Source of the DNA: Parahaliea mediterranea
Lineage (GTDB): Bacteria; Pseudomonadota; Gammaproteobacteria; Pseudomonadales; Halieaceae
Reading direction: 5' to 3'
Assembly (NCBI RefSeq): GCF_003402235.1
Contig: NZ_QEWO01000002.1
Coordinates: 62,001-126,000, forward strand
DNA length: 64,000 bases
In this document: piece after piece, positions 15,737 to 25,729 of the stretch
Layout: each line of letters begins with the position of its first letter
Numbering within the stretch: position 1 is the first letter of the stretch
Notes under the pieces: generated by a model
Seen by the model: the letters and a program-made list of their open reading frames with translations, nothing else
Told to the model about the DNA's origin: nothing
Databases searched by the model: none
Program-made: the position numbers and the translations under genes

Positions 15737-18433
15737 TCAAGTCGCTGCGGACATTGCCGCCGCAGTAGGCTGTTGCCTGTCAAACACAATCTCGGCCCCT
15801 TTGCGTACGTAGTAAAACCAGGTCACCGCCAGGCAGATGACATAAAACGCGATGAACAGATACAGGGCCATCTGCGGGCCACCGGTGAGCGCTAGCGAGG
15901 TACCGAAGGCCTTGGGAATCACAAAGGCACCGAAGGCGGCAATGGCAGAGGTAAAGCCGATGATAGCCGCTGACTCTCGCTCGGATTCCAGCTTGGCTTC
16001 TGCCGCGGACAGTTCCGGCATCAGCCGCGGCACTTCCTGGGCGAAGATGGTTGGCACCATCTGGAAGGTACTGGCATTGCCCACCCCGCTGATGAAAAAC
16101 AGGAACAGGAACATGCCGAAGAAACCCCAGAAGGCTATCTCCTCGCCCCGCATCCGGAGGAAGAACAGCACGCCGCAGACACCGATGATCATGCACACGA
16201 ACACCAGCAGGGTAACCCGTTGGCCACCCAGGCGATCAGAGATACCACCGGCCCAGGCGCGACTCAGGGCACCGACAAGGGGCCCCAGGAAGGCCAGTTG
16301 CAGGGCGTTCACCTCGGGAAACTGATTCAACGCCAGCAGCGGAAAGCCGGCGGAGAAGCCGATGAAGCTGCCAAAGGTGCCGGTGTACAGCAGGCACATC
16401 AGCCAGTTGTGTTTGCGCTGAAAGATCACCACCTGATCCCTGAAAGATGCTTTTGCATCAGCGATATCGTTCATGCCAAACCAGGCGGCGACCGATCCCA
16501 GCACAATGAAGGGCACCCAGACGAATCCGGCGTTCTGTAGCCACAACTGGCCACCCCCCGTCACCGGCTGCGGGTCACCAGTCAGGAAGGCAAACACGCC
16601 AGTGGTGACAACCACCGGCACCAGGAACTGCATCAGGCTGACACCCAGGTTGCCGAGCCCCGCGTTCATGCCCAGCGCCTTGCCCTTCTCGCGCTTGGGA
16701 TAGAAAAAGGAAATGTTGGCCATGCTCGAGGCGAAGTTGCCGCCGCCGATACCGCACAGCAGCGCCAGTACCAGCATCACCAGGTAGGGGGTTTGGGTAT
16801 CGCGCACCGCGAAGCCGATCCACAGGGCCGGCACCACCAGGGCCAGGGTGGACAGCGCAGTAAAGCGGCGGCCACCAAAAATGGGCACCATGAAGCTGAA
16901 GAAGATGCGGAAGGTGGCCCCCGACAGCCCCGGCAGTGCCGCCAGCCAGAACAGCTGGTTGGCGTTGTAGTCAAAGCCCACCGCCGGCAGCTTGGCCACC
17001 ACGATGGACCAGACCATCCACACCGCAAATGCCAGACAGAGATTGGGAATGGAAATCCACAGGTTGCGGGTGGCAATGCGCCGGCCCTTTTCCTCCCAGA
17101 AGCTTTCGTCTTCCGGGCGCCACTCTTCCAGCACAAAGGGCGCGGGAGTGGAAAGTTCGGGTAGGTCTGTGGGCTCATCTTCCCGCCCCCACTCGATACG
17201 ACCGGCCCTGACTATGGCGTAGTGCATCCACAGTAGCGCCGCGGCGCAGACAACAAACAGCAGCATGAAGCAGCTCTGCCAGATGCCCACCACGTCATTG
17301 AGCATGCCGAAGGTCAGCGGCAGCAGGAAACCGCCAAGGCCGCCGACCATGCCAACTGCGCCACCAACCACACCGACACTGTTCGGGTAGTACACCGGAA
17401 TGTGCTTGTAGACCGCCGCCTTGCCCAGCGACATGAAGAAGCCCAGCACCAGGGTCAGCGCCACAAAGCCGCCCAGGGAAATGGCGAAGTCAAATTCGAC
17501 CGGGCCGCGCACCCCCGCCACGGTGTAGTGGGTCGGAGGATAACTCAGCAGGAAGGTACACAGCACCGAAGCACCAAGGGTCCAGTACATCACCCGGCGC
17601 GCGCCGTAGCGGTCCGACAGCCAGCCACCAAGCACCCGGAACAGCGAGGCGGGAATGGTGTAGGCCGCAGCGATCATGCCGGCGGTCTTGATGTCGAGGT
17701 GGTACACGGCCATCAGGTAGTGGGGCAGCCACAGTGCCAGCGCCACGAAGGCGCCGAAAACAAAGAAGTAGTACAGGGAAAAGCGCCACACCCGCTGGTC
17801 GGCCAGCGGCGCCAGTTGCTCCCGCAGGGAGGGCGCCCGCGCACGGCGCGCAGCACTGCCTGGGTCTTCCCTGGCCAGCAGCAGGAACAGCACGCCGGTA
17901 GCGGCCAGCACCGATGCGTAAACCAGCGCGGTGTGTTGCCAGCCCAGTGCCACCAGTAGGAAGGGGGCGGCAAGGTTGGTGAGGGCGGCGCCGATATTGC
18001 CGGTGCCGAACAGGCCCAGAGCGATGCCCTGACGTTCCTGTTCGTACCAATTGGCGACGTAGCTCACCCCAACGATGAAGGAGCCACCGACCAACCCCAG
18101 CCCCAAAGCCGCCAGTAAAAGCATGTTATAGCTGTCGGCGACGCTGAGCAGGTAGACAAAGGCGGAGGCGACCAGCATCAGCAGGCCGAACACCCATCGT
18201 CCGCCAAAGCGGTCGGTGAGCACACCGAGGAACAGGCGGCTGACGGAGCCCGTCAGTACCGGGGTGGCCAGCAACAGGCCGAGGTGGGTATCGGAAAGAC
18301 CGAGATCCTGCTTGATTTGCAGGCCGAGTATGGAAAGTAGCGTCCATACGGCGAAACAGAGGGTAAAGGCCAGGGTGGACAGCGCCAGCGCTTGGCGCTG
18401 GGCCGAGGAGGAAGGCAGCTTTGATACGAGCAC
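15737..18433 (-). CDS. narK: Fused NarK1-NarK2 nitrate/nitrite transporter
   Basis: An 898-residue membrane protein made of two complete 12-helix MFS transporters joined by a charged linker at about residues 425-460 (WGREDEPTDLPEL region). The first half (LDRFGGR-like loops, FIVGVSYVANWY, HIPVYYPNSVGVVGGAVGMVGGLGGFLLPL) is the NarK1 type, a nitrate/proton symporter. The second half (GIGGGNFASSMANISFFYPK, GFVWVPFI) is the NarK2 type, a nitrate/nitrite antiporter. Similar fusions are known in Paracoccus and several proteobacteria. The start is GTG with GGGAGA 7 bp upstream. It is the first gene of the nar operon; no narXL is visible nearby. Confidence 0.93.
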   Translation of the reverse strand: MLVSKLPSSSAQRQALALSTLAFTLCFAVWTLLSILGLQIKQDLGLSDTHLGLLLATPVLTGSVSRLFLGVLTDRFGGRWVFGLLMLVASAFVYLLSVADSYNMLLLAALGLGLVGGSFIVGVSYVANWYEQERQGIALGLFGTGNIGAALTNLAAPFLLVALGWQHTALVYASVLAATGVLFLLLAREDPGSAARRARAPSLREQLAPLADQRVWRFSLYYFFVFGAFVALALWLPHYLMAVYHLDIKTAGMIAAAYTIPASLFRVLGGWLSDRYGARRVMYWTLGASVLCTFLLSYPPTHYTVAGVRGPVEFDFAISLGGFVALTLVLGFFMSLGKAAVYKHIPVYYPNSVGVVGGAVGMVGGLGGFLLPLTFGMLNDVVGIWQSCFMLLFVVCAAALLWMHYAIVRAGRIEWGREDEPTDLPELSTPAPFVLEEWRPEDESFWEEKGRRIATRNLWISIPNLCLAFAVWMVWSIVVAKLPAVGFDYNANQLFWLAALPGLSGATFRIFFSFMVPIFGGRRFTALSTLALVVPALWIGFAVRDTQTPYLVMLVLALLCGIGGGNFASSMANISFFYPKREKGKALGMNAGLGNLGVSLMQFLVPVVVTTGVFAFLTGDPQPVTGGGQLWLQNAGFVWVPFIVLGSVAAWFGMNDIADAKASFRDQVVIFQRKHNWLMCLLYTGTFGSFIGFSAGFPLLALNQFPEVNALQLAFLGPLVGALSRAWAGGISDRLGGQRVTLLVFVCMIIGVCGVLFFLRMRGEEIAFWGFFGMFLFLFFISGVGNASTFQMVPTIFAQEVPRLMPELSAAEAKLESERESAAIIGFTSAIAAFGAFVIPKAFGTSLALTGGPQMALYLFIAFYVICLAVTWFYYVRKGAEIVFDRQQPTAAAMSAAT

Positions 18434-18601
18434 AGCACGATCTCCCGACAGTTCTGGAGAGGCCGGTGAATAGCCTATAGCCTAGTACGCCCTGCAACAA
18501 ACACAACTGTCACTATCGGGCGGTGGCCTGCGCGGCGGGTCAACACCGGATTTGCCCGCGCCTTGTTCTGCTTCCACAGCCCCTCTGGGCTCTGGAATTC
18601 A

Positions 18602-18630
18602 TTAAAGTAGCATATTACATACCACTTTAA
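18602..18630 (-). promoter_or_regulatory. 29-bp imperfect palindrome / RNA hairpin between porin and narK
   Basis: Seven-base arms TTAAAGT and ACTTTAA bracket a core in which every mismatch becomes a G-U pair when the minus strand is transcribed. The minus-strand RNA could pair along its whole length. It lies 38 bp past the porin stop and about 170 bp before narK. There is no U-tract, so it is not a standard terminator. Confidence 0.45.
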
Positions 18631-18667
18631 ACATCCAGCAATCGCGCGAGCGGAGTTACCTGTTTTT

Positions 18668-19924
18668 TCAGTACTTGAAACGGGCGTCGAGAATCACGCG
18701 GTCGTAGGTGAGCGCCCGGGGCTGGTTGTCGGCGCCAAACTCGTTGTTGATGAACCAGGTCAGGCCGAGCTTGATACCGTTTTCCAGCGCATACATGCCG
18801 TACAGCTTGTGGCCGCGTCCGTCGGTGCCGCCGGCGGCAAAGTTGGAGTCGGTCACCAGACCCAGCGCGGCATCCGCCTCCAGTTCCTGGTACTGGTAGC
18901 CCAGCTCCCAGGTGCCGCGCTTGCCGGCCTCCCCCAGGCGCCCGCCGGCCAGCCAGCCGTGTTCGAACTCATCCACCGCCAGGTTCTGCACGGCATCGGC
19001 GTACAGCACCGCCGGCAGGGAGAAGGCGGTAAAGTCGAGGGCGGCAAACCACTCCATCTCCTGGTAGTCGTAACGGTAGCTGCAGTCGTCGCGCACGCCC
19101 GGCTCGGCACAGGTGAAGGAGTTGCCAAAGAACACATCCGGCCCGCCAAAGAAAGGGCTCTGCCCGGCAACGGGAATGTCAAAGTAACCAAGGCCCGTGG
19201 TCAGGCGCGCATCACCCAGGTGCAGGCTGAGCCCGCCCTGCAAGCCCCAGGTAACACGCTGGTTATCGGTGACGCTATCACTCTCCAGCCAGCTCACCAA
19301 GCCGTGGACGAAGGCGGTGCCGTTGGACCAGCCCGCCCCGATGCCCTCGGGGTTGTAGTCGTCATCCCACAGCAGGGCGGTGTCGGCCGGGCGGTAGAAG
19401 GGGTTGGTCATTTTGCCGGCGCTCAGGTAGCTACCCTCCAGCGGTTGCCAGCGCACATAGGCCAGGTTCAGGCCGATATCCTTGCGCGAGGCGCCTCCGC
19501 CCAGGGTCTGGTTGGCGGACAGGGGGTTGTCGCCGCCGGTGGCGATTTCGGTGCCGACTTCCACATTCCCCGGCAGCTGGGCGCGAATGCCGAGCCGGGC
19601 GCGAATCCGGTTGCGATCGCGGGTGGCCAGCTCCTCCACGTCGATCTCTTCATAGCGATAGCGGAAATTGCCGCTGATGGCGATGCGCTCGTTCCATGAC
19701 AGCTTCTTTGGTGCCGGGGCGGCACCCAGCGTGGGCGCAGCTGCCTCGTCGTCAACCAGGTCCTGCAGCCTGGCATTTTCCTGCTCCAGCACGGCCACGC
19801 GGCTCATCAGCGCCGACATCTGTTCGCGCATCTGCGCAAAATCGGCGTCGCTGACGGTGGCACTGACGAGGGGTGACAGAACACAACAAAGGGCCGCAAC
19901 AGGCGGCAAAACGGCGGATTTCAT
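18668..19924 (-). CDS. Putative outer-membrane porin, probably phosphate-starvation induced
   Basis: Secreted beta-barrel protein of about 418 residues. It has a signal peptide (MKSAVLPPVAALCCVLSPLVSA, cleavage about residue 21), a short coiled coil (about 25-60, MREQMSALMSRVAVLEQENARLQDLV region), then alternating strand pattern to a terminal aromatic residue (ARFKY). This layout matches the 'putative porin' family (Porin_5-like) rather than OprP or PhoE. I start at the ATG at 19924 because GGGAG precedes it; 12 extra upstream residues are unlikely. A three-unit Pho box lies 52 bp upstream and phoU precedes it on the same strand, so it is probably induced at low phosphate. Substrate unknown. 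Confidence 0.8.
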   Translation of the reverse strand: MKSAVLPPVAALCCVLSPLVSATVSDADFAQMREQMSALMSRVAVLEQENARLQDLVDDEAAAPTLGAAPAPKKLSWNERIAISGNFRYRYEEIDVEELATRDRNRIRARLGIRAQLPGNVEVGTEIATGGDNPLSANQTLGGGASRKDIGLNLAYVRWQPLEGSYLSAGKMTNPFYRPADTALLWDDDYNPEGIGAGWSNGTAFVHGLVSWLESDSVTDNQRVTWGLQGGLSLHLGDARLTTGLGYFDIPVAGQSPFFGGPDVFFGNSFTCAEPGVRDDCSYRYDYQEMEWFAALDFTAFSLPAVLYADAVQNLAVDEFEHGWLAGGRLGEAGKRGTWELGYQYQELEADAALGLVTDSNFAAGGTDGRGHKLYGMYALENGIKLGLTWFINNEFGADNQPRALTYDRVILDARFKY

Positions 19925-19975
19925 GGCTTTCTCCCTGGTCTGTCCAGGCCAATGTGACAATTGGGTGGCGATTTT

Positions 19976-20004
19976 ATGTCGCTTTTATGACAGCTATGTT
20001 ACAG
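19976..20004 (-). promoter_or_regulatory. Pho box of the porin gene
   Basis: On the minus strand, CTGTAAC, CTGTCAT and GCGACAT follow each other every 11 bp with AT-rich 4-bp spacers. This is the direct-repeat pattern bound by PhoB (consensus CTGTCATAWAWCTGTCAY). The middle unit is perfect. Confidence 0.75.
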
Positions 20005-20085
20005 CGTGCAGAAAAGTGCACCAGCATGGCACCATGCGGGCAAAAATGACCGTCTGCGAGGGGAGAAAGGTGGAGGCGGTGCCGC

Positions 20086-20817
20086 TCAGTCGCGGCGCCG
20101 GGACTCTTCGACCTGGGCCACGACCTCGTCGGGCTCGATATGGCGCACGTCCAGGCCGCGCACCAGGTAGACCACGTGCTCTGAGATGTTGCTCGCATGG
20201 TCGCCAACCCGCTCCAGGCTGCGCAGCGCCCACATTTCATTGATTACCGGCCCAATGGTGCGCGGGTCTTCCATCATGAAGGTAATCAGGCTGCGCATGG
20301 CGGTGGCGTATTCGGTGTCCACCGAGCGGTCGGAGACGATGGTGTCCACTGCCATGTCCACATCAAGTCGGGCAAAGGCATCCAGCGACTTGCGCAGCAT
20401 GGTGGTCACGTAGCTGCCGATATGGCGAATTTCCACAAAGTTGCTGGGAGAGCCGCCCTCCTCCGACAGGCGCACCGCCTGGCGGGCGATCTTGGATGCC
20501 TCGTCGCCGATGCGCTCCAGGTCGGTGGTGACCTTGGAGATGGTAAACACCAAGCGCAGGTCCGACGCCGCCGGCTGGCGCCGGGCGAGGATGCGCGAGC
20601 ATTCCTCGTCGATGCTGATTTCCAGCTGGTTGACCAGTTCGTCGTTGTTGATGATCTCTTCCGCCAGGCCGCTGTCGCGATTCAGCAGGGACTCAATGGC
20701 GCGGGAAATCTGCTGTTCCACCATCCCGCCCATTTCCAGCAGGTGGTTCTTCACCGCTTCCAGTTCGGCGTTGAACTGGGCGGAGATATGCTGTTTGTAG
20801 CTGTCCTGTTGCAACAT
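20086..20817 (-). CDS. phoU: Phosphate signalling protein PhoU
   Basis: Cytoplasmic all-helical protein (243 residues) with two PhoU domains. It relays the state of the Pst transporter to PhoR and represses the Pho regulon when phosphate is ample. The metal-binding E/DxxxD motifs of each half are visible: DLERIGDEASKIAR in the first and SLERVGDHASNISEHVVYLVRG in the second. It is the last gene of the pst operon, 32 bp after pstB. Confidence 0.97.
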   Translation of the reverse strand: MLQQDSYKQHISAQFNAELEAVKNHLLEMGGMVEQQISRAIESLLNRDSGLAEEIINNDELVNQLEISIDEECSRILARRQPAASDLRLVFTISKVTTDLERIGDEASKIARQAVRLSEEGGSPSNFVEIRHIGSYVTTMLRKSLDAFARLDVDMAVDTIVSDRSVDTEYATAMRSLITFMMEDPRTIGPVINEMWALRSLERVGDHASNISEHVVYLVRGLDVRHIEPDEVVAQVEESRRRD

Positions 20818-20849
20818 GGCGCTTGTGTCTCCTGGGTCGGCGGGCGGGC

Positions 20850-21671
20850 TTATCCGTAGCGACCGGTAATGTAGTCCTCGGTCTGCTTTTTGGCGGGGTT
20901 GGTAAACAGGTTGTCGGTGGTGTCGACCTCAACCAGCTTGCCCATGTACATGAAGGCTGTCATGTCGGATACCCGCGCCGCCTGCTGCATGTTGTGGGTC
21001 ACAATCACAATAGTGTAGCGGGATTTAAGCTCGTAGATGAGCTCCTCGATCTTGAGGGTGGAGATCGGGTCCAGCGCCGATGCCGGCTCATCCAGCAGCA
21101 GCACCTCCGGCTCCACCGCGATGGTGCGCGCAATCACCAGCCGCTGCTGCTGGCCGCCGGACATGCCCAGGGCGCTTTCGTGCAGGCGGTCTTTCACCTC
21201 GTCCCACAGCGCGGCGGCGCGCAGGGACTTCTCCACCACCTCGTCCAGCACCCGCTTTTTGTTGATACCCTGGATGCGCAGGCCATAGGCCACGTTCTCG
21301 TAGATGGATTTGGGGAAGGGATTGGGTTTCTGGAACACCATGCCCACCCGCCGGCGCAGGCTGGCCACGTCCACCCGCGGGTGGTAGATGTCTTCGCCTT
21401 CCAGCAGCAGCTCGCCCTGTACACGGCAGCCGTCCACCAGGTCATTCATGCGGTTGATGCAGCGCAGCAAGCTGGATTTACCGCAACCGCTGGGCCCGAT
21501 GAAGGCCGTTACCCGCTGCCGTGGAATCTCCAGGTTGATGTCGTACAGCGCCTGCGAATCGTTGTAGAACAGATTCAGTTGGTTCACCGCCAGGCTGGTG
21601 GGCGGCGTGCCCTGCTCCGGCTTCAGGCTACCGCGGCGCAGCGCCTGGATGTCGATGGCGTGATGTTCCAT
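20850..21671 (-). CDS. pstB: Phosphate ABC transporter ATP-binding protein
   Basis: ATPase of the PstSCAB high-affinity phosphate importer, 273 residues. Walker A is GPSGCGKSS, the signature is MSGGQQQRL, and Walker B is [14 protein letters not shown], followed by the switch histidine in VTHNMQQA. An N-terminal extension of about 30 residues precedes the first strand, as in Pseudomonas and Vibrio PstB. It lies 7 bp downstream of pstA. Confidence 0.98.
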   Translation of the reverse strand: MEHHAIDIQALRRGSLKPEQGTPPTSLAVNQLNLFYNDSQALYDINLEIPRQRVTAFIGPSGCGKSSLLRCINRMNDLVDGCRVQGELLLEGEDIYHPRVDVASLRRRVGMVFQKPNPFPKSIYENVAYGLRIQGINKKRVLDEVVEKSLRAAALWDEVKDRLHESALGMSGGQQQRLVIARTIAVEPEVLLLDEPASALDPISTLKIEELIYELKSRYTIVIVTHNMQQAARVSDMTAFMYMGKLVEVDTTDNLFTNPAKKQTEDYITGRYG

Positions 21672-21678
21672 GGTTGCT

Positions 21679-23379
21679 CTAGTTCTCCAGTGACTTGTAG
21701 CGCTCGCGCAGATGGTTGCGCAGGTAAACCGCCGCCAGGTTCAACAGGGCGATGAGAATCACCAGCAGCAGTGCCGTGGCGTAAACCAGCGGCCGCGCCG
21801 CTTCCACGTTGGGGCTCTGGAAGCCCACATCGTAGATGTGAAAGCCCAGGTGCATGAACTTCTGGTCCAGGTGCAGGAAGGGGTAGTTGCCATCCACCGG
21901 CAGCGACGGCGCGAGTTTGACCACGCCAACCAGCATCAGCGGCGCCACCTCGCCGGCGGCACGGGCCACCGCCAGAATCAGGCCCGTCATCATGGCCGGG
22001 CTCGCCATCGGCAGCACCACCCGCCACAGGGTTTCGGCGCGGGTGGCCCCCAGGGCCAGGCTGCCCTCGCGGATGGATTTGGGAATGCGCGCCAGGCCCT
22101 CCTCGGTGGCCACAATCACCACCGGCAGGGTCAACAGCGCCAGGGTGAGGGAGGCCCACATCAGGCCCGGGGTCCCGAAAGTGGGGCTGGGCAGAGCCTC
22201 GGGGAAGAACAGCTGGTCCAGCTCGCCGCCCACGAAGTACACGAAGAAGCCGAGGCCGAACACGCCGTAAACAATGGACGGCACGCCGGCCAGGTTGTTC
22301 ACTGCCACCCGGATGGTGCGGGTGACAAAGCCCTGCCGGGCGTATTCACGCAGGTAGACGGCGGCCACCACGCCAAAGGGCGTGACCATGATGGACATCA
22401 GCAGCACCATCATCACCGTGCCGAACATGGCCGGGAAGATACCGCCCTCGGTATTGGCTTCGCGGGGCTCGTCGCTGAGAAACTCCCACAGCTTCTCCAG
22501 GTACATGGCGCACTTTTGCCACAAGCCCATGGCATTGGGCTGAAAGGCGCGCACCACTTTGGCAATGGGCAGCTCCACCACCCGGCCATCCGCCAGGCGG
22601 GCGCTGTAGCTGGCGTCCCCAATGCTCTGGTAAAGCCCCTGCAACTGGCCCTGCAGCATCCGGTACTCGGCATCCAGCTCGGCCCGCTCGGCGGCCAGTT
22701 GCGCCTGGGCGCTGGCGTCCAGCTCGCCGTCCAGTTGCAGCGAACGCTCGCGCAGGCGCAGGCGCTCCATGCGGTGGTTGATGGCGCCGATGTCGCCGCG
22801 CTCGATCTGCTGGATTTGCCGGCGCACCACCAGCGTGTCGGCAATCAGGCCCTGGAAAGCCTGCCACAGCTGCTGCGGCTCGCTGGCATCGGCCAGGGTT
22901 TCCCCGCCGGCGCTCACCGACTGCAAAACCCCGTAGAAATTGCCCCACTCCAGGCGCTCCACCACCATGACATCCTCTGGCCAGGCGGGGACGGACATCT
23001 GCTCGTTAAGTACCCAGACAAAATCATTGCCCAGGTAATCCCGGTTGCCCTGCTTGACCAGGGAGCGGCCGTAGAACGGGCCGGGGCCCTGCAGTGTAAT
23101 GCCCGCCTCGCTGAGCTGCTCGCCAGACACCTGAACCTGCTCCACCACCTCACCCAGTAGGGCCTTCTGTTGGCCCTGGTAGCTGCTGGTCGCGGCCATA
23201 ACATTGCGCGGCCAGAAGTGGCCAAAGCCACGCACGGCCAACAACAGGATCAGCCCCAGCACGGCCACCACACACACGCTGACCGCGGCGGCGTTGAGCC
23301 AGATCATCGGCTCGCCACTGCGGAACCAGGCCAGTGGGCCGGCGTGGCCCCTGGCGTGTATATCAGACTGCGGCGCCAT
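21679..23379 (-). CDS. pstA: Phosphate ABC transporter permease PstA, long form
   Basis: Inner-membrane permease of 566 residues, almost twice the E. coli PstA (296). After a first membrane helix (about 25-50) comes a large, charged, partly coiled region (about 60-320) that should lie in the periplasm. The normal permease core of five or so helices follows, with the ABC-permease EAA-like loop [26 protein letters not shown] near residue 445. Its ATG shares one base with the pstC stop. Long PstA paired with long PstC is known from Pseudomonas and Vibrio relatives. Confidence 0.95.
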   Translation of the reverse strand: MAPQSDIHARGHAGPLAWFRSGEPMIWLNAAAVSVCVVAVLGLILLLAVRGFGHFWPRNVMAATSSYQGQQKALLGEVVEQVQVSGEQLSEAGITLQGPGPFYGRSLVKQGNRDYLGNDFVWVLNEQMSVPAWPEDVMVVERLEWGNFYGVLQSVSAGGETLADASEPQQLWQAFQGLIADTLVVRRQIQQIERGDIGAINHRMERLRLRERSLQLDGELDASAQAQLAAERAELDAEYRMLQGQLQGLYQSIGDASYSARLADGRVVELPIAKVVRAFQPNAMGLWQKCAMYLEKLWEFLSDEPREANTEGGIFPAMFGTVMMVLLMSIMVTPFGVVAAVYLREYARQGFVTRTIRVAVNNLAGVPSIVYGVFGLGFFVYFVGGELDQLFFPEALPSPTFGTPGLMWASLTLALLTLPVVIVATEEGLARIPKSIREGSLALGATRAETLWRVVLPMASPAMMTGLILAVARAAGEVAPLMLVGVVKLAPSLPVDGNYPFLHLDQKFMHLGFHIYDVGFQSPNVEAARPLVYATALLLVILIALLNLAAVYLRNHLRERYKSLEN

Positions 23380-25616
23380 CAGAGGGACCCATACTTGCTG
23401 CGCAGGCGCTGGCGCACCAGCTCTGCAACGGTGTTAAACACAAAGGTGAACAAAAACAGCACAAAGGCCGCCAGGAACAGCACCCGGTAGTGGGTGCTGT
23501 CCACCTCCGCCTCGGGCACCTCCACCGCGATATTGGCAGACAGGGTGCGCATGCCCTCGAAGATGTTGGCGTCCATGATGGGCGTGTTGCCGGTGGCCAT
23601 CAGCACGATCATGGTTTCGCCCACCGCGCGGCCGAGGCCAATCATCAGGCCAGAGAAAATACCCGGGCTGGCGGTGGGTAGCACCACGCCCACCAGGGTC
23701 TGCCAGGGGGTTGCCCCCAGCGCCAGGCTGCCGTCGCTGAGATGGCGCGGCACCGAGAAAATAGCGTCTTCGGCAATGGAGAAAATGGTCGGGATGACCG
23801 CCATGCCCATGGCGATGCCCACCACCAGGGAGTTGCGCTGGTCGAAGGAAATACCCAGCTCCCGGGTGATCCACAAACGCATATCCCCGCCAAACAGGGC
23901 CAGTTCCATCGGGTCGTTGAGGGCAAAACTGAGGTAGCCGATCACCACCACCACGGGCATCAGCAGGGCTGCGTCCCAGCCTTCCGGCACCCGGCCGCGA
24001 ACAGCCAGCGGCAGGCGCGAAAATGCGTAGGCAAATAACAAAATGCCAACGGGCATGAAAACCAGCAGGGTAAAGATGCCGGTGAGCTTGTCCTCGACGA
24101 AGGGCGCCAGCCACAACCCGGCCAAAAAACCGAGAATCACTGTGGGCAGCGCCTCCATCAGCTCGATCATCGGCTTGATTTTGCGGCGCAGCCCCGGCGC
24201 CATGAAGTAGGCGGTGTAAATGGCGCCGCAGATGGCCAGTGGCGCCGCCAGCAGCATGGTGTAAAAGGCCGCCTTGAGGGTGCCAAAGGCCAGCGGCGCA
24301 AAGCTGTACTTGGGCTCAAAGTCATTGTTGGAGGCGGAGGACTGCCAGATATGCGCCGGCTCGTCGTAGCTTTCGTACCACACTTGGTCCCACAGGGCCG
24401 ACCAGGACACATCCGGGTGCTCGTTGTGTACCTGCCAGTGGCCCAGGGTGTTGTTGGCAACCGCCACAAGCAGGTCGCCCCGGGGGGCGATGGCTGCCTG
24501 CACGGCGCCCTGCATGCCCAGGGGTTCGGCGTACAGGCGGCGATGGGCGGTGGTGTGAAAGAGCTGCAACTCGCCCTGGCGCCCCACCAGCAAAAAGCCC
24601 TTGCGGCGGTGCTCTGGCAGCAGTTGCGCCGCCACGGTGCCATCGGTGTCAAAGCTGCGCACGCGGTGCAGGCGGTTGCCACCCTGCGCATCGCGCACCA
24701 TGAAATACTGGGCCAACTCGCCCGTCTCCGATGCGGCCAGCAGAGAAATATTACCCAGCAGCATGGCACTGGTGGCCAGCCCGCCGCCCCCCTCGAACAG
24801 GGGCATGGTGGCGGTGATGGGCACCACACCGTCGCTGTCTGTCTGGCTCAAATCCAGCACGGTGGCATTGCCGGCACGATCCAGGCGATACAGCCAGCGC
24901 TGGCCGGCCCCCAGGTACAGGGCCGCGGTGTGCCCCGCCAGGCGCGGCAGTTGCAGCACTTCCTCTTCCAGCGTGATCTCGCCGGTGAGGAAGTTTTCCT
25001 CCCGCGTGTAACGCAAACCCCGCAGGCCCTGGCTCTCCAGGTCGGCCACCAGCAGCAGGCCGTCACTGTTGTCGCTCACAGCCAGCGTGCGCACCGCAGC
25101 GCTGCCGAGGCGCAGCACCTGGTCGGCGTACAGGCGATTGAGCGAGGGGGTAATCAGGCGCTCGCCATCGGGGTAGGACAGCCGGTAATCGTGCCGGGCC
25201 AGGGTCACCTCGCCATCGGCGTGCCCCAGGGCCAGCAGGCGCCCCTCGGCGCTATCGCGGGCCACTACGGTGACCGGCGCGTGAGCGCTGGCGAGGTCCT
25301 GCTCGCTCAGCGTCGCGCCGTTTTCAACCCGGAAGAATCGCGCCCGGCCACTGGCAGCCACCGACAGCCCAACCTCGCCCTGCTCCTCCACATAGAGCTG
25401 CGCCGGTGCTTCACCTACCCAGGCCTGCCGGGCGCCCGCTTCCACCCGCGCGCTGCCGAACAGGGGCAGCACTTCGTACAGCAGGTAGAAGAAGATCAGC
25501 AGGATGGCCAGCAGCACGCCAGCGCCGCCGGCGGTGATGCTCACGGTGGCCAAGCGGTCCTTGAAATAGCGGACTTTGGCGCGGTGGGCCGGAACGTACT
25601 GTGCCAGGTCTGTCAT
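23379..25616 (-). CDS. pstC: Phosphate ABC transporter permease PstC, long form
   Basis: Permease of 745 residues, more than twice E. coli PstC (319). After a membrane helix at about 28-50, residues about 65-400 form a soluble region with recurring beta-rich segments reminiscent of a propeller (for example RFFRVENGATL, GRLLALGHADGEVTLARHDYRLSYPDG). The permease core occupies the last 300 residues, with the EAA loop [26 protein letters not shown]. The function of the extension is not known. It is separated from pstS by a repeat and a hairpin, and overlaps pstA by one base. Confidence 0.95.
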   Translation of the reverse strand: MTDLAQYVPAHRAKVRYFKDRLATVSITAGGAGVLLAILLIFFYLLYEVLPLFGSARVEAGARQAWVGEAPAQLYVEEQGEVGLSVAASGRARFFRVENGATLSEQDLASAHAPVTVVARDSAEGRLLALGHADGEVTLARHDYRLSYPDGERLITPSLNRLYADQVLRLGSAAVRTLAVSDNSDGLLLVADLESQGLRGLRYTREENFLTGEITLEEEVLQLPRLAGHTAALYLGAGQRWLYRLDRAGNATVLDLSQTDSDGVVPITATMPLFEGGGGLATSAMLLGNISLLAASETGELAQYFMVRDAQGGNRLHRVRSFDTDGTVAAQLLPEHRRKGFLLVGRQGELQLFHTTAHRRLYAEPLGMQGAVQAAIAPRGDLLVAVANNTLGHWQVHNEHPDVSWSALWDQVWYESYDEPAHIWQSSASNNDFEPKYSFAPLAFGTLKAAFYTMLLAAPLAICGAIYTAYFMAPGLRRKIKPMIELMEALPTVILGFLAGLWLAPFVEDKLTGIFTLLVFMPVGILLFAYAFSRLPLAVRGRVPEGWDAALLMPVVVVIGYLSFALNDPMELALFGGDMRLWITRELGISFDQRNSLVVGIAMGMAVIPTIFSIAEDAIFSVPRHLSDGSLALGATPWQTLVGVVLPTASPGIFSGLMIGLGRAVGETMIVLMATGNTPIMDANIFEGMRTLSANIAVEVPEAEVDSTHYRVLFLAAFVLFLFTFVFNTVAELVRQRLRSKYGSL

Positions 25617-25650
25617 CAGTTTGCCGTGAAGGAGTAAAAATCGTTGTCCA

Positions 25651-25704
25651 CTATCGTGGCTATCGTGGCTATCGTGGCTATCGTGGCTATCGCGACCATC
25701 GCAG
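25651..25704. repeat. 9-bp tandem repeat in the pstS-pstC spacer
   Basis: CTATCGTGG is present four times without change (25651-25686), then in degenerate copies CTATCGCGA and CCATCGCAG. The array ends 34 bp upstream of the pstC start codon, in the untranslated spacer. Confidence 0.9.
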
Positions 25705-25729
25705 TGGGAATAGCAAAGTGAATGGCGAA

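Noticed and set aside
18434-18601. FNR or NarL site for the nar operon
   Set aside because: I looked for TTGAT-N4-ATCAA and paired NarL heptamers on both strands and found no convincing match, so none is annotated.
25651-25704. CRISPR-like array
   Set aside because: The units are only 9 bp, directly adjacent, with no spacers and no cas gene nearby.
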